From Hyparrhenia diplandra (Eukaryota > Streptophyta > Magnoliopsida > Poales > Poaceae): 64,000 nucleotides of DNA. This document shows, piece after piece, positions 1 through 11,549 of the stretch. Positions within the stretch are counted from its first letter, which is position 1. Each line of letters starts with the position of its first letter. The notes beneath the pieces were generated by a model. It worked only from the letters and a program-made list of their open reading frames with translations. It was not told the origin of the DNA and ran no database searches. Location of the stretch: the NCBI GenBank assembly GCA_015847255.1, contig JADLZK010012217.1:1-64000 (forward strand), given 5' to 3'. A program made the position numbers and the translations under genes.

Positions 1-179
1 CAATTACCTTACCTATTGCGTTAGAACCTCCTTCCATACAATATTCTTCGTGAAAATCCCATCAGCTACTTAGGGGGTAAGCCTTATCCTTACCTTTTTT
101 TCCTTGTCGTTTCTTTTAATTTTTTCAAGCCATTCTTTCTAGCATTTTCTTCTCCATCTTTTTGGCCTCCTCTCAGATC

Positions 180-1900
180 TTTGCATCAGGCGTGAGGCGA
201 GGATCTTGATGTCGCTCTTGACGTGGCTCTAGACATCGCAACGCCTGGCGACCGTGAAGAGAACACCGGTGCGGCGGATACACACCACGTTCGGGATGGT
301 TTGGCCCGTGCCTTGTTAGTGATCATGGCGAAACTCGGCTGATAGGAAGCTGTTTTCTCTTAAGCTTCGAGCGGGAACATCTCATCGGCAGACGCGGGGG
401 TATTCGAGGAAGGAATGCAGCTTCCCGGCTATCTTTGCCCAACCCCGATTTCAGCGTCAGGTGTATTTCTTGAGAACCCCGCTGTGACGGCCTTATCTTG
501 TTGCGCAACCCATTGGCGAAGTCAATATTCGAAGCAAGATGACGAGGACACCGAGCTTGAGCTTCAAAGCGCGTGTGGAGGCAAGCGGCGGGGTTGAGGC
601 GTTAAGGAACTCTCTTGGATAGTAGTTATGTGGATCATCTGGCGAGTCAAAACTTTTATACACCATCTCACCACCTGGAAACATATCAATCATTTTCATA
701 TTGATCATGTCACCCAATCGTTACGTGTAGATAAAATCGCTCACGGTGGTGATGTAGTCTTTGTCGCCATGTTTGCGTTAAGGTCTGGAAAGATGATGTC
801 GATCAATGCGAAAGATCCTTCACCGGCTGGCGCCCGGTACGAGACCGGAGATCTCTACGGAATCCATTACATCGTCATCACCGTAAACCTCTTGGTTCCA
901 TTCCCGATGCGCCTTGAGATAATCGCAAACCAACGGTCACTACGAGGCCCTCATGTTGAGGCGAGCTTTAGGTGGCGCATGGATTCCCAAAGATAAGAGC
1001 TTCGTAGAAACTGAACTATTTGAACCCTGGATCCTTTCGGCTGGCGGGAGGACTGCTGAAATCCGCCAAGACAATCGTCTTCCACCAACGAGAAGGTCGG
1101 CTAGCTCATTGTATCTCGTAGGCTCTTATCACAAGTGCTTCCATGTTTTGCCTCCTTGGTTCATAGATGCCTCGTCCATATTATGAGATTTGCTTGTCGT
1201 AACAACTTGGACGTACCATCTGTTTGTGAATTTGCATCCATCGCCATCTTTAGCATTGAGAGGTATCACGAAGCGCGAATGACTCATCCTCCCACGGCAA
1301 TATGAATCTTTGCGACTCCATCTTGGTGCGTAGCCGACAATCTGCCACAGCTCGTAGTTTTCCGATAAAGTGCCCCCTATAAGAAGGGTCTTTCTGTACA
1401 CTTTGGTCCATCCACAAAGAACATCCCGCCCTTTTGGGTGTGGGCGGCCGGCCATTATCTCATCGTATTAAGCGGACCTGCGCTCGATGTTAGTGGAAAT
1501 CGCACAATAACTCATCTTTGGGGTCCATTTCGAGCTCTACTCTCCTCAAAGTATCTCGAATCACGGTGGCATTGTCATATCTTATCATCAATTTTTGGAA
1601 GAGGCAATTTATGAAACTCCTTCCCCATCGACGGCTTTTTCATGTTTCTAATATCTATCAAAACCATCTGTTTGCACCGATTAGGACATGGATTATTAAT
1701 TTGTAGTCCTCGACATTGCATCGTGGTGCTTTCCCAAAACCAAACACATCATGTGGCTCGAGAATACTATTATTGTTGCAAATAGCCTTCGTGAGAAGGC
1801 ATCTCAGAATAAAGTAACAGGATAGACACTCATCCGGTGTATTGTCCTCTTCGATTAGAGACCCTTTCGCTGCGCGGCTTCACGGAATGAAGGTAGCGAC
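180..1900 (-). pseudogene. Helitron Pif1-like helicase domain remnant
   Basis: The minus strand gives RKGLIEEDNTPDECLS (near 1,850), a degraded Walker A region (FVDGP followed by KCTERP, near 1,400, where family members have GGTGKT), SHSRFVIPL (near 1,270), DEASM (near 1,170), a fragment like LRIGNGT (near 920), MINMKMIDMFPGGEMVY (near 690), DPHNYYPREFLN (near 620), and a late segment matching the helicase end up to about 230. The loss of the Walker A glycines and lysine means no ATPase activity. Frames break repeatedly, as in the Rep part, and the two parts are one ancestral gene. Confidence 0.85.
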
Positions 1901-3180
1901 TCTCCATCGGCAGGTCTAAGGTGTTCGGTATGAGGTAGCACCGGCAACATTATTTAGGAGGACACGCGAGGAAAGTAGCGTTTCTCCCTACGGGATGAGC
2001 CGATATGACTCTACCAACTTGGAAGGGAGAGTTCTTTCTAAGTTTGCGGAATTTGCCATTAGGCGCCCAGTGAAATGCTCGGGAAGTCTCGATACACAAG
2101 ATTCCACGGGATGCCTCATGTTTGTTATAATCAAAATCTGCGATCCTTATTGAATCTTGCGGCAGTACCAGCTCCTCTCAGCCTTGTCCCTTTTTATGGA
2201 ATGACACCATGTGCATGCACGGAAGATGAAGGCTGCCGGTGTATCGCGGTGGATAGTTCTTTGCTCAAGTCAAAGCCATATATCCGCCATAGCGCCTCGG
2301 AGCGTCACCGAGCCTCTCTATATTGTTTGATCTCATCAACGTCGCCCTTCTTATAGGCTTTGTCGGCCTCCCTCATAACCGTCGATGCAATCATGTCCCT
2401 TGTATATGTACTTGAAGATGTACTTTGCGGTTGATGCTCCCACATGCTTCAACATTTATATGGCGGTTGAAGATGCAGCGGCGGAACGGGGTTGTAAGGC
2501 ACGACCCATCGGTTGTCAAAGAAATGGCCTCGATGCTTTTCCGTACACCATCGTCGTCGTCGATGACGGGGTATGAATCCCTTTCCTTGTGACGCGTTGA
2601 CTCCTGAGAATGCTTTAGGGTAATGGTTCTTGCATTCGCCTTTAACCCACCGTGCACGGGACAAAATGGATTAAGCTTCCCAGAGGGACCATGCATCATA
2701 TGCTTTTGTTACCATCTTGTAGAGCTCGGGGTATTTCTTCTTGTTCGGTAGCTGCGCGATAATCATGTCATATTGCTTTCGAGGACATGTGAGCTTGTAC
2801 TTAGTTCCATTATTAGTAACGGTGTGCATCGCGGCAAACCCCTCTTACGAAACTCCACCCACATATCGTAGGCCTTCACCTTCCCAGGATGTCTTTCTCC
2901 ATCAACATTTTCTTCATTGCATCTAACTTTGCTACGAAGAGCTCGTGTGACAGATAAGACGGTCTTCTGGTGTTAATGCGGCACGGAATCGATTCTTTCT
3001 TGATCTCGTCCGGTTGGGGTTGCACGTCATCGTGAGGAAGATGCTCCCGGGTTTACCATACTTTCGCCACGAGCCATTGCATCCATGTCTGGTAGCCTCA
3101 TATCCGGGTCCTCCTATGAATGAAAAGACAACCACAGTGCGCCGCCAGACATTTCGGCCTCCCTTCACTGCATGCATCTT
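1900..3180 (-). pseudogene. Helitron_like_N / Rep (HUH) domain remnant
   Basis: In order on the minus strand I read IFLTMTCNPN (near 3,040), KNRFRAALTPEDR (near 2,970), VEFRKRGLP (near 2,850), MMHGPSGKLNPFCP (near 2,680), a cysteine/proline region with NHYPKAFSG, NRWVVPYNP (near 2,500), INVEACGSIN with IFKYIYKGHD (near 2,400), and DEIKQYREAR followed by LWRIYGFDL (near 2,290). These are signature strings of plant Helitron Rep proteins. At the HUH site the codons after RKRGLP give PRCT instead of the expected Pro-His-x-His. One extra G puts the two histidine codons out of frame. The domain is therefore catalytically dead as read. Confidence 0.88.
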
Positions 3181-4989
3181 TCGTCACGAGGCCTTGATAT
3201 GGGGGTGGCTCTCAAAGACTCCTGATTGTTCCGTATGTAGTCAAAGCGCGAGCTACGAGATCTTGATGTACGTGTCGACAACAAGCCATTGGAAAAGTCG
3301 ACCGCCATAGAGTATTGGATTAAATACATTTGGCCGCATACGGAACTTGTAAGCGTGGTAGTCGCGCACGGATACACACATTTCCAAGGGATTTCTGCAG
3401 GGAGACAATGGTCGATTTAGTACTATGATATAACGAACTATGCTCATGGGCCAGAGTGTAGAAGGGGTTCAAGAGTACCTCCATCGTCATCGCCATCAGC
3501 CCTACCCTCTTTCTCGGCACGCCTTTTGCGGATCTCTCGAGCTCTCTCAACTTCTTCCATAGTAACATTTTTTTGAATGCAATTGTGCCACAGAGCTCAC
3601 CCTTCGGGCGAAGCGGGTATGAAAGCGGCGGGTGTAGCACGCCATATATGAAGCGGATGCCATGTATGGACAGTCCGTCCCTTGCGGGACCACGCTATCT
3701 TTGGAATTGGCCCTGAGCGCTCACTCCCCTCAAGCCCGGGCCGGCCACCTCTTTTGCGATAGGCTCGTTATATGTTCTGGTCAGCCGTGGTCAAGGTTCA
3801 GACTCGATACAATAATAATCTTGACGTTCTCAACGTGTCCCATGCCCGTAGTTCTGCGAGGTAGGGATTCCCATTAGAATCCCAACCAATTGCTCAATAA
3901 CTTCCACTGTCTTTTTAAAACGCCTTTGCTTCACGACACTTGCTCATCCAGATGCTCAAGGGCGGATCGTCGTCGTAAAATAACTCCAAAGGTGTCTCTT
4001 TTTCAACACCATCCTCTTTACCAAAAAGACCGTATGTTATGGTAAATGTCTGTCCATGAGCAGGCGGACGTGTAGATACCGAGAGGTTCTCATGTTTGTG
4101 GTAACACGATCTAGGTGGCGATCTGAGAGAAGTGAAAAGTGACCATTAAAATATCGATGTTTGAAAGTGCCTAGCATCGACATCGAGGCTTTGACCACAA
4201 TCTCTTGAGCTCTGGTGGTGTATCGGGGGTTTCAAAAGAGTCCCTGTCCACTCCGATGGCCCGAGAATCAGGTGGTTCACCCTCGATCCTCTTTGCGGTC
4301 TTGCGGTGCTTGCGGAGTTTTTCCACCCGACTTTAGCATGTGCGACTCGATGGGAGATTAGAATAAACCCGGTCGTATGGATCAGGGACATCGCTCTCAC
4401 TATTCTCACGGACATCCGTGTGCCGTCATTGTGCTCGTCTCCATCCTCGTCGTACGCTTAAAACATTGATGTTTAAGGCGTGTTTTGCAATTGCAAGTGT
4501 CTTCTTTATTAAGTGTGGTACCTTGTCCGTGAAGAAATACGCCTCCTCTCTTCAATGTCTTCCTCAAATATGACATCCGTGTCATAGTTTGTACCTGACA
4601 CAAGCACATATATGCATGACTCACGAACATGATGGCATATAAGGTAAAGCAAAATTGCTAAAATTTATAGTAAAGAAAATACCATCCTCGGCGACATCGT
4701 TTGGCATATCGGGTTGTGCACCGTTTGAGGCATTGGAGGCGGTACCATCAACCCACAGGCGGTACGTGTTTAGTGCATGCGATATTATTAGGCGGTGGAA
4801 CTCCAGTTCTGTGTGACATCATCTACACATACCAAAATGGCATGAGTTTTTAGAATAGAAGAGTGAATTTGAAAATGGCGACATATATGTACCGTTATGA
4901 ACCACACTTTCAGCGGTGTTAAGGTCGTTGACATCACAAGAATTTCCATTTGCACAACCCCTAGTCATTCTTGCAGCATTTGATTCAAA

Positions 4990-6983
4990 AGCCTTATTGC
5001 GACGGGACATAAGGGCATTTCTCTCCATTGTTCAGGATGCCTATGTATGGTATGTGCCGCGCGCCGATTGGGGTATCAACACGGATCTTCAACTTCTGAC
5101 CCGGCAGCGATGTAAGCGACGTGCCACCAAATTCAGTATCTCCATATCAAGTGAAGCCTTTTAGGGGTATGAGGTGGAGAAGGGAAAATAAATCGAGGGG
5201 TTACAATGAGGGCTCTCCATGGCGATCGAGTCGGATGCAAAGTGTTGGCTCGGTGTTCTCTCACAGACATTTTATATTTTGTTAATCTCCTTCGTTTCAA
5301 CTTCTTATCTTCTGAGTCAACTTTTGTGAGCATTTTGTGCCGCATACAACTCACGTCGCCTCTTGTTAATTAACGACTTTTGCTCGGAGACATTGCAGCC
5401 TTTGGTTCCCTCTCAACATCACGCTTACGCTCTTTGGGGCACATGACGGTATTGTTCGCGAGGTGTGGACGTAGTTAGGTCACCTATAATAATAATAATA
5501 ATAAACAAAAGTTTCATCTCAACGTATATTCAACAAAGCACCGATAGTATTTCAAATAATAATAATAATAATAAAATTAAGATTCATCTCAACGTCTATT
5601 CAACAGCACCGATAGAAATTCAAATTCAATGACAATAAAGTAGTTTTTTTCACAATTTTCGCAAAAAAAAAAAAAGTAGTTTTCACAATGTCAGTTGTGT
5701 TGGTGTTTAACAATAAAGATATCATAAATACTATCACCATACCTATTGATTGAACATCCTCCTTTGGATTCATCTGTTGCATAGTTGCAGTCTTTTTGTT
5801 GCATACAACTCACGCTTTCTTTTATTCCGATTTGCCCTTTGTTCAAGGCGATCCATAGAAGCAAATCGCAATCTGTCACGACAACGCTTACGCTCTTTCG
5901 AGGGCGTGTCAACCGAACCAGAATCTATATACGGCGTAGAATAACACTTTTAATCAACAATGTATGCTAGGAAGGTATGTAAGCACAATATCAGTTATCA
6001 AAAGTATACCTCCTTCGTTTTCTGTATTGACATGTTCCTCAGAGTCAATTTCATCCACGACACCAGTGCCACCAATGCTGCTTAAAGGTACCAGACCATC
6101 TACATATATATAACCATATACAATATTTGGCCATGAATCGCATGATAAAATGCTGATCGAAAATATCCTTATTGTAATTTTTCCATATGCACGATTCATC
6201 GGACCCATCAAGCAATTCATAAACAAGTACACCTGATTACCTGCTTTGTAGTCTATGTTCATATGCTCATCAGACTCATTTTTCATCCACATCACCAGTG
6301 CCACCACCGCTGCTTATAGATATCATTCTCTCTACATATTATAAGCACACAATAAGGATATTTTGACAGCATAATTTTTAGGATCGAACGAACATATAGA
6401 TATTTTAATTTGCGATAGGCTCGATTACCAATATTTGTCCGTCTATGGAGCCAATCACTATTGTCGTCGGTTTCCAACGTTGTATTTATATCTGCAAATT
6501 GAAATATCATATACAAATACACATTTTATACCACTATTGGTGTGAATTAAAACAGTTTATATAAACGTTGTACAAATGACACTCACGAGAACGATCATAC
6601 CTGTTGAATGGGCATCCAAATTAGTATGAACATCAGCATGGCCTTGTTTTTTCTGTCTATACCTCTCACGGCGTTTCTTGTTAATCTCATGCCTCTTTTC
6701 ATCAGACATTGTTGCATGCCGTTCTTTGTTACTCCTTCTCTTCTGCTCTTTAGCATCACCTCCAGGTTGTACCAAAATCGGTCCGGAATGTAAACCTGAT
6801 AATCATCAATAAAGTGTTATAAACATACGCCACCTGAATTTGGCGAGAAGTGAAATTTTGTATACCTCCATGGTTTGAATTTGTAAGGTCACCCAAAGGT
6901 GACCTATCACCTGTTGGCCTACTTGTGTCCATCAGGAGCCTGTTCGAAGTGCCACAGATTACTGATCTGCAATGCCTTGCCAC
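4990..6983 (-). pseudogene. Helitron protein N-terminal region with degenerate basic repeats
   Basis: Minus-strand translation gives repeated lysine/arginine-rich blocks of the type MSDEKRHEINKKRRERYRQK (near 6,680) and RANRNKRKRELYATKR (near 5,830), plus a third broken copy near 5,360-5,440. These arrays commonly precede the Rep domain in grass Helitron proteins. An upstream segment reading PLGDLTNSNHGG (near 6,890) looks like the start of the same protein. Acidic GGTGxVDE-type segments recur near 6,030-6,080 and 6,270-6,310. Blocks are separated by frame changes, and intervening AT-rich DNA may include introns. Identification rests on motif style, so it is weaker than for the Rep and helicase parts. 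Confidence 0.6.
5486..5625. repeat. 70-bp tandem duplication with (ATA)n tracts
   Basis: The string TTCATCTCAACGT..TATTCAACA recurs at 5,513 and 5,583. Each copy is preceded by an (ATA/AAT)n run of 15-20 bases. The period is 70 bp. It lies inside the decayed Helitron region. Confidence 0.8.
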
Positions 6984-7608
6984 CGATTAGGAAGTTTAGT
7001 ACCACCATCGGTGAAACACGGAATAAACTATAGTTTTGAGTTCTCTGTCAGGTTTATTTGTTATGGCCTGACATATTCTTTGTCAACATGATTTAAGCAA
7101 AAAGTGTAATATTTGCAATGTTAAAAAGCGGTACTATAAAATTGATTTAGCATTAAACCTGGGTGAACATGGACAAGAATAATACTTTATACTTTAATGA
7201 CCTTTTGATTTTTTTTTTTTTGCCTAGCTTCTGTTCATCCAAATGGAGTCGGCATGGTAGCATAAAAGTCTGATTTCTCTATTTGTGTCAGGGATCAGCA
7301 TAGAATGAAATTTGAGATGAACCAACGTTCTGAACATATTCTCTTCACTATATTAGGCATATTACAAACTACTGTACTGTTGTGTGCTTAAGTAAAACCT
7401 ATTGTACTCTTGTGTGCTTAAGTAAAAACAAAACTATTGTACTGTAGTATGATCATATATATACTTCATAGTCTTCATCTACATATACTAAGCGATGCCC
7501 ATGCAGTGAGCTCCATTATGGTTTAGTACATGCTTCTTCTACCGGCACTGAGGCACAACATTTGCAGATTCAGTTTCCAACAAGCACCTAAATCTTTTGT
7601 CTGTACCA
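6984..7608. other. AT-rich intergenic DNA, no gene seen
   Basis: No coding similarity is visible. A poly(T) run lies near 7,210, and the string TATTGTACTSTTGTGTGCTTAAGTAAAA is duplicated near 7,370-7,430. This stretch should contain the 5' boundary of the Helitron, but I could not place it. Confidence 0.5.
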
Positions 7609-7905
7609 GGCGCTGCAGCTGGTGAGATGCAACAACCTGGAGCTGTGCCAGTTCAGCAGCCGCATCAGCCCTCAGATGCACATCGCCAGCATCGACAGCA
7701 CCGGCGTCAACGCGTGGGGCTCAACATTGCGGCGCCAGGGAACAGCCCCAACACGTCCGGCGTCCACGTCGAGAGGAGCCAGGGCGTGCACTCCACCACC
7801 CACTCCACCATCGGCACAGGCGACAACTGCGTCTCCATCAGCTCCGGCAGCCGTCTCGTCACCGTTGACAGCATCCGGTGCGGGCCTGGCCACGGAGTAG
7901 GGTAG
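7609..7905 (+). pseudogene. Polygalacturonase (GH28) exon fragment
   Basis: The plus strand encodes an internal segment of a plant polygalacturonase. A first frame gives LQLVRCNNLEL and SPQMHIASIDSTGVN. After a one-base shift near 7,710 a second frame gives NIAAPGNSPNTSGVHVERSQ, IGTGDNCVSISSGS and CGPGHGVG. GH28 enzymes hydrolyse pectin using the aspartates of NTDG and of a DD pair plus a GHG histidine. Here NTDG has become NTSG and the DD pair DN, while the histidine motif remains. There are no flanking exons, start or stop in context. The fragment lies just beyond the 5' side of the Helitron protein region. Confidence 0.82.
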
Positions 7906-8217
7906 GTAACCGATCGATCGACACGACTGAAAGGGTGATAACTGCGAGTCTCGGCAAGAATGGCGAAATCGCCGGGGTGGAGTTTTCAAACACAGCGAAC
8001 GGAGCTAGGATGAAGACGTGGGAGGTGAAGTGACAGAACAGTTGTGATCAAGACGTGAGTACCTGTGTGTCGGGGAGTAGAAGGCCTTCGATAGCTCGTA
8101 CGACGGCACTGTCGACGACTCTTCCCGGCGACGATCCTTGCTGGCGGATGTCCACCGTGCAGGTGCGGCGGCAACGGTCGCGCGGACAAGATAGGAGAGG
8201 ATGGAGAGGAGAGGAAG
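7906..8217. other. Intergenic DNA
   Basis: Moderately GC-rich DNA with no recognisable coding potential. I see nothing assignable here. Confidence 0.4.
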
Positions 8218-8339
8218 GAGAGGGAGCGTGCGCCTTGAAGACGAGAATGATTTGAATTGTCTCCTTTTTGTGGATCAGGAGAGGGAGCGTGCGCCTTGAA
8301 GACGAGAATGATTTGAATTGTTTCCTTTTTGTGGATCTC
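8218..8339. repeat. 61-bp tandem duplication
   Basis: GGAGAGGGAGCGTGCGCC, followed by about 43 further bases, occurs at 8,218 and again 61 bases later, with one substitution (CTCC versus TTCC). Confidence 0.85.
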
Positions 8340-8350
8340 GTCATTTAAAC

Positions 8351-8560
8351 TTAATTTTTACCGGCCAGGCTAAGATCGCGTGCATGCATGCATCGGTGGA
8401 TTTGGAAACAATTCTCGCGTAGCATCGGTGTTAATTTTTACCGGCCAGGCTATACTCGCGTGCATGCATGCATTGGTGGATTTGGAAACAATTCTCGCGT
8501 AGCATCGTTGTTAATTTTTACCGGCCATGCTATCCTCGTGTGCATGCATGCATCGGTGGA
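8351..8560. repeat. 80-bp tandem repeat, about 2.6 copies
   Basis: Units begin with TTAATTTTTACCGGCCA at 8,351, 8,431 and 8,511, an exact 80-bp spacing. Each holds GTGCATGCATGCAT, and the first two hold TTTGGAAACAATTCTCGCG. Copies differ at only a few bases, so the array is recent. Confidence 0.92.
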
Positions 8561-9017
8561 CATCCTTCCTTTCAGCACCTTCCGTTTTTATTTTACTTTC
8601 CTTTAACAGCCTTCGCACGAGAGGATATTGAGGGATCGGTGATTTTGGTCGCACGGGCGGACCGAATGGTTGTAGAGTTTTTTACCGCACGAAAAATTGA
8701 TCTCTCTTTCATCCTTCTTAGGTATAAGATACGGAGGGGATTACATTTAGTACATTACTACTTTATACGTTGTCTTCTGCCAATCGGAAAATCATTTGTA
8801 TTTTTTTTTTGTTTTCCGAGCTAATCCGTTCCATTTGCATGTTTCCTGTTATGAGGGGTTGAAAATAATGACAGAACAAAAAAAAAAATCAGTCGAATGG
8901 AATGTTTGAGTATGCATGCGTCCTGTTCTGGCTAGTCTGGAAAAATCGAGGGTAACACAAACTCAAATCAGTCGATTGACCTGTAGTCACTTCCTATAAA
9001 GCGAGAGAGTTACAGAA
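8561..9017. other. Intergenic DNA, no gene seen
   Basis: AT-rich with poly(T) and poly(A) runs near 8,800 and 8,880. No coding similarity. Confidence 0.4.
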
Positions 9018-9791
9018 TAAACGATGGAGAACGTATCCTCGTCAGGCACAACCGGGCTTATATGCAACCATGCACATTCTGAACTGGATCATCGATTTCT
9101 CATCCGGCTAGCACAAGCGAGGAGGGATATTTTGCAAAAACGCTCCTGCGCGACCCAAGCCCGCTTCCCACCGCGGGCGCCCCCCTTCGCTCAAGAGTTA
9201 CGGACATCTCGAAGCTCAAAGCTCGAACATTCATAACATTCAGGCCCCTCACGCCGACGCCTACACCGTATACAGACATTCGGGCAGCAGCAAAGGCGGG
9301 CTGGTGAGGGCCGGTAGCAGCAAGGGAGCACGCCTACGCCCGGCGAAGGGCGGTGAGGGCCGGCGGCCCGCCGACGGCGGTGGCGGCGGACGACCATGCT
9401 CATCTCGTCACAAGCAAGGCGGCCGGGTGGGCGGCCTATCTTCAAGAGCGTCGATCGCGAACGGGAGGGGCTGAGAGGCGAGGCTCCGAGATGGCGGGTG
9501 CGACGGGCATGACCGCCGATGGGGATGGGAAGGGGCTGAGCACGGCGGCGCTCGTCGCGTATCCTGCCCTCCCGGCGGTGGCGTGAGAATGACCGCGAGG
9601 ACGGAAATCGATGAGGCCGTCCAGCCGCGGGGGGGCAAATGCAACAATGCCAAGGGCGTGCGGGGCGCTTTTCAGCAAAATATCCCTCCCTCACGGTGCT
9701 AGCCTTCGGATGGGAAATCGATGATCCAGATTCAGAGTGTGCATGGTTGCATGTAAGCCCGATGTGCATAAGATACGTTCTCTAAATGATA
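9018..9791. mobile_element. Non-autonomous Mutator-like element (Pack-MULE candidate)
   Basis: The element spans 9,027-9,782 (756 bp). It has long terminal inverted repeats of about 110-130 bp that begin GAGAACGTATC on each side; inside, the left arm reads ATGCAACCATGCACATTCTG and the right arm carries its near-complement. It is flanked by 9-bp sequences TAAACGATG (9,018-9,026) and TAAATGATA (9,783-9,791), a 7/9 match expected of an aged 9-bp target duplication. Long inverted repeats plus a 9-bp duplication are diagnostic of the Mutator superfamily. The interior (about 9,156-9,660) is very GC-rich and unlike its surroundings, as in elements that have captured gene fragments. The donor gene is not recognised and no transposase is present. 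Confidence 0.78.
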
Positions 9792-11549
9792 TGTGTGGGT
9801 GTGGGTGGGTTGGGGGGTTGTTGAGGCATTGGGGTGAGTGATGATGGGCCAAAGAAGAACAACAATAGAGGATGGCATTGACAAATCTTAGTATCCATTG
9901 GTTAGAAACTAAGCGATAGCATTTTTTTAGAATACATCGGGTGAAAACATTATTGCACACCAGGTTGGCGGTGGTGCGGGCCGGGTGGCGGTGCGTGACC
10001 TCTAGCGTGCCAACGAGTGGGCAAAGACACCGATGTAGCCCCACATCCCTTGCAGTTCCTCCAAGCCGCGCTCTACCAAGCGAAGGTGGACACCACGACG
10101 GCGCCGCGGTGAAGACGCTAGCGCCGCAAGGTGTCTGGCGGTTGTGGCTACGACACGTGGGCTCCTACCGTGGCGTCGAGCTGCGCAGGAGATGATCCGG
10201 CAGATGCATGAAGCGGCCTTGACGGCGGTCAACCTCGACAAAAGGGTGTGCGTCCCGCCCTGCGGGGGGCTATTACGATAACGCGACCGGTCGCGTTGCG
10301 TCTTCATGCGTGGGCATTACATCGCGAGCACGCGAAGGCACCATGCACTGGCAAGTCACAAGTCCAAACTGCTGAACTTCACAGTTCCTTCTTAGGCATT
10401 TCCCATAGAACACCACTTTCGGTTAAAGCATGCACCTAGCTGGGAACTCACGCAGGCGGGGCGGTCCGTGACCGCGGCGGAATAAAAGGAGGGCGAATGG
10501 GGCGGGCAGCAAGGTGGACCTAGCGGTGGTAGCCGTCGAGCTTGTTGATGCCATAGCCGAGGTTGACCTTGCCGAAGGTTGCACTTGCGGGCGTGGCGCA
10601 CCACCCGCGTCACTAGGTCCGCTATGACCTCCCTAGTCACCGTCGGCTTCACCGGCTGCATGCGTGTGGTATAGCATCTATCTTCGCTTGTCGGAAACGG
10701 TAGGCGTGGTGTTGGGGAGGAGTCAAGGCGAGGCGTTCTACCTCCTCCCGCTCGGGCCACGCCGCCGTCGACGCATCCCGAACTTGTTGGGAGCTTGGGA
10801 GGCGTGCGTTGGGGAATGGACGAGCGGTAGGCGGGTTTGCCTGTTGGGCCTTGGGGTGTTGAGTCCTAATTGGGCTGGGGTGAAGATCTAGGTTTTCCAT
10901 ATAGAAAATGAGAGTCATAATGGGCCCGACTTTAGATGATGATGGGAGGGAACCCCAACTAACACTACTACCCTCCCCCGACCGATTATATATAGGTTTG
11001 GGGATAGACTATGTGATTGTATCAGATTAAATGTTTTAAAGTTTCTATTAGTGTTTTAAATGTTTTATGGCCTTTATCCTCTTGATGACTACTCCAAGAC
11101 TTAAGTCCAAAACTACGCCGTAAAATATGGGAGCACAAGTGTTAAAGTTTCAAAGCTATCAAAAATTTTCAATACCTTTAAACCCTCCTCATAGGTTTTT
11201 GTTGTTAACTATATTTTCTTATAAGTAATATTGCTCTGTTTTGTATGTATATAAGTGCTAAAGTTTTAAGGAAAGCTCATTTGTGGTAGAAGCTATAGTT
11301 ACAATTGTCCACCCTCCCCGTACAAAAAAAAAAGAAACCTTGCTCTAGAATCTGAAATTTAAATTAAGTGCGGCTTTCTTCACATGAGGGATTGAATATT
11401 CATAGATTTGTTAACAAAAGACCTCTTTTATGTAAAAAAAGCTTAATTTAATAACTCAAGCTGCAAAAAATGTCACAAGGTACCTTGTAGGTTTATAGAT
11501 TGAGACTTAGTGTCCATTTTTTTACGACTAATGTAGTGTCCATATTTGA
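9792..11549. other. Intergenic DNA with GC-rich fragments of unknown origin
   Basis: 9,940-10,900 is GC-rich and has gene-like composition on both strands, but frames are short and broken. A minus-strand stretch near 10,540-10,640 reads KVNLGYGINKLDGYH in one frame and REVIADLVTRVVRHARKCN in another, perhaps a decayed exon that I cannot name. 10,920-11,549 is AT-rich and featureless. Confidence 0.35.

Larger units (their letters stand above)
1..6983 (-). mobile_element. Degenerate Helitron (RepHel-coding region), truncated by window edge
   Basis: The minus strand carries, in the right order, recognisable pieces of a plant Helitron RepHel protein: an N-terminal part with basic repeats (about 6,983-5,000), the Helitron_like_N/Rep part (about 3,180-1,900) and a Pif1-type helicase (about 1,900-180). 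Frames change every 100-300 bases and stops are frequent, so no product can be made. Known RepHel proteins act in rolling-circle transposition. The helicase C-terminus lies near position 180, so the element's 3' end (CTRR plus hairpin) should lie beyond position 1. I could not identify the 5' TC terminus; it should be to the right of 6,983. A polygalacturonase fragment at 7.6-7.9 kb could be captured cargo or simply a neighbour. Confidence 0.85.

Noticed and set aside
9191..9769. 192-codon open frame on the minus strand
   Set aside because: It runs through both arms and the GC-rich interior of the Mutator-like element, with no domain signature. Open frames are expected by chance at this GC content.
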